DNA of 64,000 bases, taken from assembly GCF_001417775.1 (NCBI RefSeq), contig NZ_BBZJ01000020.1:186001-250000 (forward strand). The letters run 5' to 3'. Position numbers and translations under genes: made by a program. Positions 61,651-64,000 of this stretch are shown here, in pieces. Below the pieces are notes generated by a model. That model ran no database searches and was not told where the DNA came from. It saw nothing but the letters and a program-made list of their open reading frames with translations. Numbering within the stretch: position 1 is the stretch's first letter; every line of letters starts with the position of its first letter. This DNA is from Streptomyces sp. TP-A0356. GTDB lineage: Bacteria; Actinomycetota; Actinomycetes; Streptomycetales; Streptomycetaceae.

Positions 61651-64000
61651 TGCGGGTCCCGCTTTCTTGGCTGCGGGAGTACGTCGACCTGCCGGCGACG
61701 GAGACCGGGCGCGACGTCCAGGAGAAGCTGATTTCGGTCGGTCTCGAGGTGGAGACCGTCGAACAGCTCGGTGCCGACCTCAAGGGGCCGCTGGTCGTCG
61801 GTCAGGTGCTGTCCATCGAGGAGCTGGAGGGCTTCAAGAAGCCGATCCGGTTCTGCACGGTCGACGTCGGCCAGGCCAACGGCACGGGTGAGCCCCAGGA
61901 GATCGTCTGCGGCGCCCGCAACTTCTCCGTCGGCGACAAGGTCGTCGTGGTCCTGCCGGGCGCCGTGCTGCCCGGTGGCTTCGCGATCTCCGCGCGCAAG
62001 ACGTACGGCAAGACGTCGCACGGCATGATCTGCTCCGGCGAGGAGCTGGGCATGGGCGACGACGGCAGCAACGGCATCATCGTGCTGCCGCCCGAGCACG
62101 AGGTCGGCGCCGACGCCATCGAGCTGCTCGAACTGGCCGACGAGGTGCTCGACATCGCGGTCACCCCCGACCGCGGCTACGCGCTCTCGCTGCGGGGCAT
62201 CGCCCGCGAGACCGCCATCGCCTACGGTCTGCCGCTGCGCGACCCGGCGCTGCTCGACGTACCGGCGCCGAACGCGTTCGGCTACCCGGTGAAGATCTCC
62301 GAGCCGTTCGGCTGCGACCGCTTCACCGCCCGCACGGTGACGGGCATCGACCCGGAGGCGAGCTCCCCGATCTGGCTGCAGCGCCGGCTGCAGAAGGCGG
62401 GCATGCGCCCGATCTCGCTGGTCGTCGACATCACCAACTACGTGATGCTGGAGCTGGGCCAGCCCCTGCACGCCTACGACCGTTCCCGCATCCAGGGTGC
62501 GATCGGCGTGCGCCGGGCCCAGCCGGGCGAGAAGCTGACCACCCTCGACGGGGTCACGCGCACGCTGGACGCCGAGGACCTGGTCATCACCGACGACCGC
62601 GGCCCCGTCGGCCTCGCCGGCGTCATGGGCGGCGCCGACACCGAGATCGCCGACACCGACCACGAGGCCGGTGCCACCACCGACGTGGTGATCGAGGCCG
62701 CCCACTTCGACCCGATCTCGATCGCGCGCACGGCCCGGCGTCACAAGCTGGCCTCCGAGGCGTCCCGCCGCTTCGAGCGCGGTGTCGACCCGCTGGCCGC
62801 CTCCGCGGCCGCGCAGCGCACGGTCGACCTGCTGGTGCTGCTCGCGGGCGGCACCGCCGAGCCGGGTGTCACCGAGGTCATCGCGCCGTCCGCGCCGCGC
62901 ACCATCACCATCCCGGCCAACCACCCGGACAAGGTCGCGGGCGTCGACTACGGCCGCGAGACCGTCGTACGACGGCTCCAGCAGGTCGGCTGCGACGTCT
63001 ACGGGCAGGACGAGCTGATCGTCACCGTCCCGTCCTGGCGGCCCGACCTGACCGATCCGAACGACCTGGCCGAGGAGGTCATCCGGCTGGAGGGCTACGA
63101 GAACCTGCCCTCCACGCTGCCCAAGCCCCCGGCGGGTCTCGGCCTGACCGACCGCCAGCGGCTGCAGCGCCGCGTCGGCCGTGCGCTGGCCGGTGCCGGC
63201 TATGTCGAGGCGCTGAACTATCCGTTCATCGGCGAGCAGATCTTCGACCAGTTCGGCCTCGCCGAGGACGACCCGAATCGCAAGGTCGTCAAGCTGGTCA
63301 ACCCGCTCTCCGACGAGGAGCCCGCCCTCCGTACGACGCTGCTGCCGGGCCTGCTCGGCGCGCTGCGCCGCAACGACGGCCGGGGCACGCACGACCTGGC
63401 GCTCTTCGAGACCGGGCTGGTCTTCCACCCGCGCGAGGAGCAGCGCGTCGCCGGACGTCTGCCCGTCGACCGCCGCCCCACCGACGAGGAGATCGCGTCG
63501 CTCACGGCCGCGCTCCCCGAGCAGCCGCGGCACGCCGCCGTCGTCCTCGCGGGCGCCCGCGAGCAGGCCGGCTGGTGGGGCAAGGGCCGCTCGGCCGACT
63601 GGGCGGACGCCGTGGAGGCCGCGCGGATCATCGCCCGCGAGCTCGGGGCCGACCTGATCGTGCGCAAGGGGCAGTACGGTCCGTGGCACCCGGGCCGCTG
63701 CGCCGAGCTCGCCGTGGAGGTCGACGGGACCGAGCGGGCCATCGGGTACGCCGGTGAGCTGCACCCCGGTGTCCTGAAGACCCTGGGGCTGCCCGCCCGC
63801 ACCAGTGCGATGGAGCTGGACCTGGATGTGCTGGAGCGGGCGAGCGCCGGCCTGGTGAAGGGGCCGCGGATCTCCGCGTTCCCGGTCGCCACCCAGGACG
63901 TCGCCCTGGTCGTCGACAAGAGCGTCCCGCACGTGGAGGTCGAGACGGCGCTGCGCGAGGGCGCCGGTGAGCTGCTGGAGTCCATCCGGCTGTTCGACGT
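61650..64000 (+). CDS. pheT: Phenylalanine--tRNA ligase beta subunit, 3' end outside window
   Basis: 783 codons present, cut by the window edge near the end of the gene. MRVPLSWLREYVDLP start, EMAP-like tRNA-binding domain (LVVGQVLSIEELEGFKKPIRFCTVDVG ... QEIVCGARNF), B3/B4 editing domain (RFTARTVTGIDPEAS, VDITNYVMLELGQPLHAYD), B5 and the start of the C-terminal anticodon-binding FDX-ACB domain (RISAFPVATQDVALVVDKSV). It forms the alpha2-beta2 enzyme with PheS and edits Tyr-tRNA(Phe). Confidence 0.98.
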   Translation, partial: MRVPLSWLREYVDLPATETGRDVQEKLISVGLEVETVEQLGADLKGPLVVGQVLSIEELEGFKKPIRFCTVDVGQANGTGEPQEIVCGARNFSVGDKVVVVLPGAVLPGGFAISARKTYGKTSHGMICSGEELGMGDDGSNGIIVLPPEHEVGADAIELLELADEVLDIAVTPDRGYALSLRGIARETAIAYGLPLRDPALLDVPAPNAFGYPVKISEPFGCDRFTARTVTGIDPEASSPIWLQRRLQKAGMRPISLVVDITNYVMLELGQPLHAYDRSRIQGAIGVRRAQPGEKLTTLDGVTRTLDAEDLVITDDRGPVGLAGVMGGADTEIADTDHEAGATTDVVIEAAHFDPISIARTARRHKLASEASRRFERGVDPLAASAAAQRTVDLLVLLAGGTAEPGVTEVIAPSAPRTITIPANHPDKVAGVDYGRETVVRRLQQVGCDVYGQDELIVTVPSWRPDLTDPNDLAEEVIRLEGYENLPSTLPKPPAGLGLTDRQRLQRRVGRALAGAGYVEALNYPFIGEQIFDQFGLAEDDPNRKVVKLVNPLSDEEPALRTTLLPGLLGALRRNDGRGTHDLALFETGLVFHPREEQRVAGRLPVDRRPTDEEIASLTAALPEQPRHAAVVLAGAREQAGWWGKGRSADWADAVEAARIIARELGADLIVRKGQYGPWHPGRCAELAVEVDGTERAIGYAGELHPGVLKTLGLPARTSAMELDLDVLERASAGLVKGPRISAFPVATQDVALVVDKSVPHVEVETALREGAGELLESIRLFD

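Overview
The window is high-GC actinobacterial chromosome and almost certainly comes from a Streptomyces. The evidence is the strong third-codon-position GC bias, the frequent GTG/TTG starts, the GTGA/ATGA stop-start overlaps, and several family-specific landmarks: a complete conservon (cvnA-B-C-D plus P450), the pafA-pafBC-tatAC-helY block, and a glnA4-type ethanolamide cluster. Coding density is high and there is no intact mobile element, rRNA, tRNA or CRISPR array. The last gene (pheT) runs off the right edge.

Layout. 1-2.5 kb: a LacI repressor divergent from an MFS exporter. 2.5-12.7 kb: the actinobacterial Pup/Tat block, with Pup ligase pafA, two FKBP prolyl isomerases, the WYL regulator pair pafB/pafC, two small conserved genes, tatA, tatC and a HelY-like helicase. 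12.7-20.4 kb: a tightly overlapping nitrogen operon (two DUF1989 proteins, a biotin-dependent urea/guanidine carboxylase, allophanate hydrolase) divergent from a TetR regulator. 20.7-25.5 kb: a conservon with a cytochrome P450 that lacks the ExxR motif. 25.5-28.6 kb: an RluA-type pseudouridine synthase, small proteins, a cold-shock protein and the wreck of a tyrosine integrase. 28.6-33.0 kb: an APC permease, a PadR regulator and an ABC-2 exporter. 33-39 kb: an iron-controlled siderophore-interacting protein, a 5'-3' exonuclease and an OpuA-type osmoprotectant importer with a triple-domain permease/binding fusion. 39.4-42.9 kb: an XRE-cupin regulator, a metal-receptor-like protein, and a TDT transporter with a LysR regulator. 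43.2-48.4 kb: a gamma-glutamyl-ethanolamide cluster (PuuD-like hydrolase, FadR regulator, GlnA4-like ligase, aldehyde dehydrogenase, SDR). 48.4-56.1 kb: envelope and uncharacterised proteins, including an orphan mycosin with a large proline-rich membrane partner. 56.5-64 kb: housekeeping translation genes (infC-rpmI-rplT, SpoU methyltransferase, histidine kinase, pheS-pheT).

The most interesting connection is regulatory. A perfect 20-bp palindrome lies between the DUF1989/carboxylase operon and the divergent TetR gene. An 18/20 copy plus a weaker tandem copy 20 bp away lie just upstream of the APC permease about 10.6 kb further on. This links carboxylase, hydrolase, deiminase-like proteins, permease and repressor into one probable guanidine/urea-utilisation regulon. 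Other points worth a second look are the CYP157-like P450 with EQSL in place of ExxR and a cationic C-terminal tail, an 18-bp minisatellite inside cvnC, the mycosin gene pair without a type VII secretion locus, the tandem duplicated binding domains in the OpuA fusion, and the AUC start of infC. Start codons were chosen by reading ribosome-binding sites and family alignment from memory; no database search was possible.
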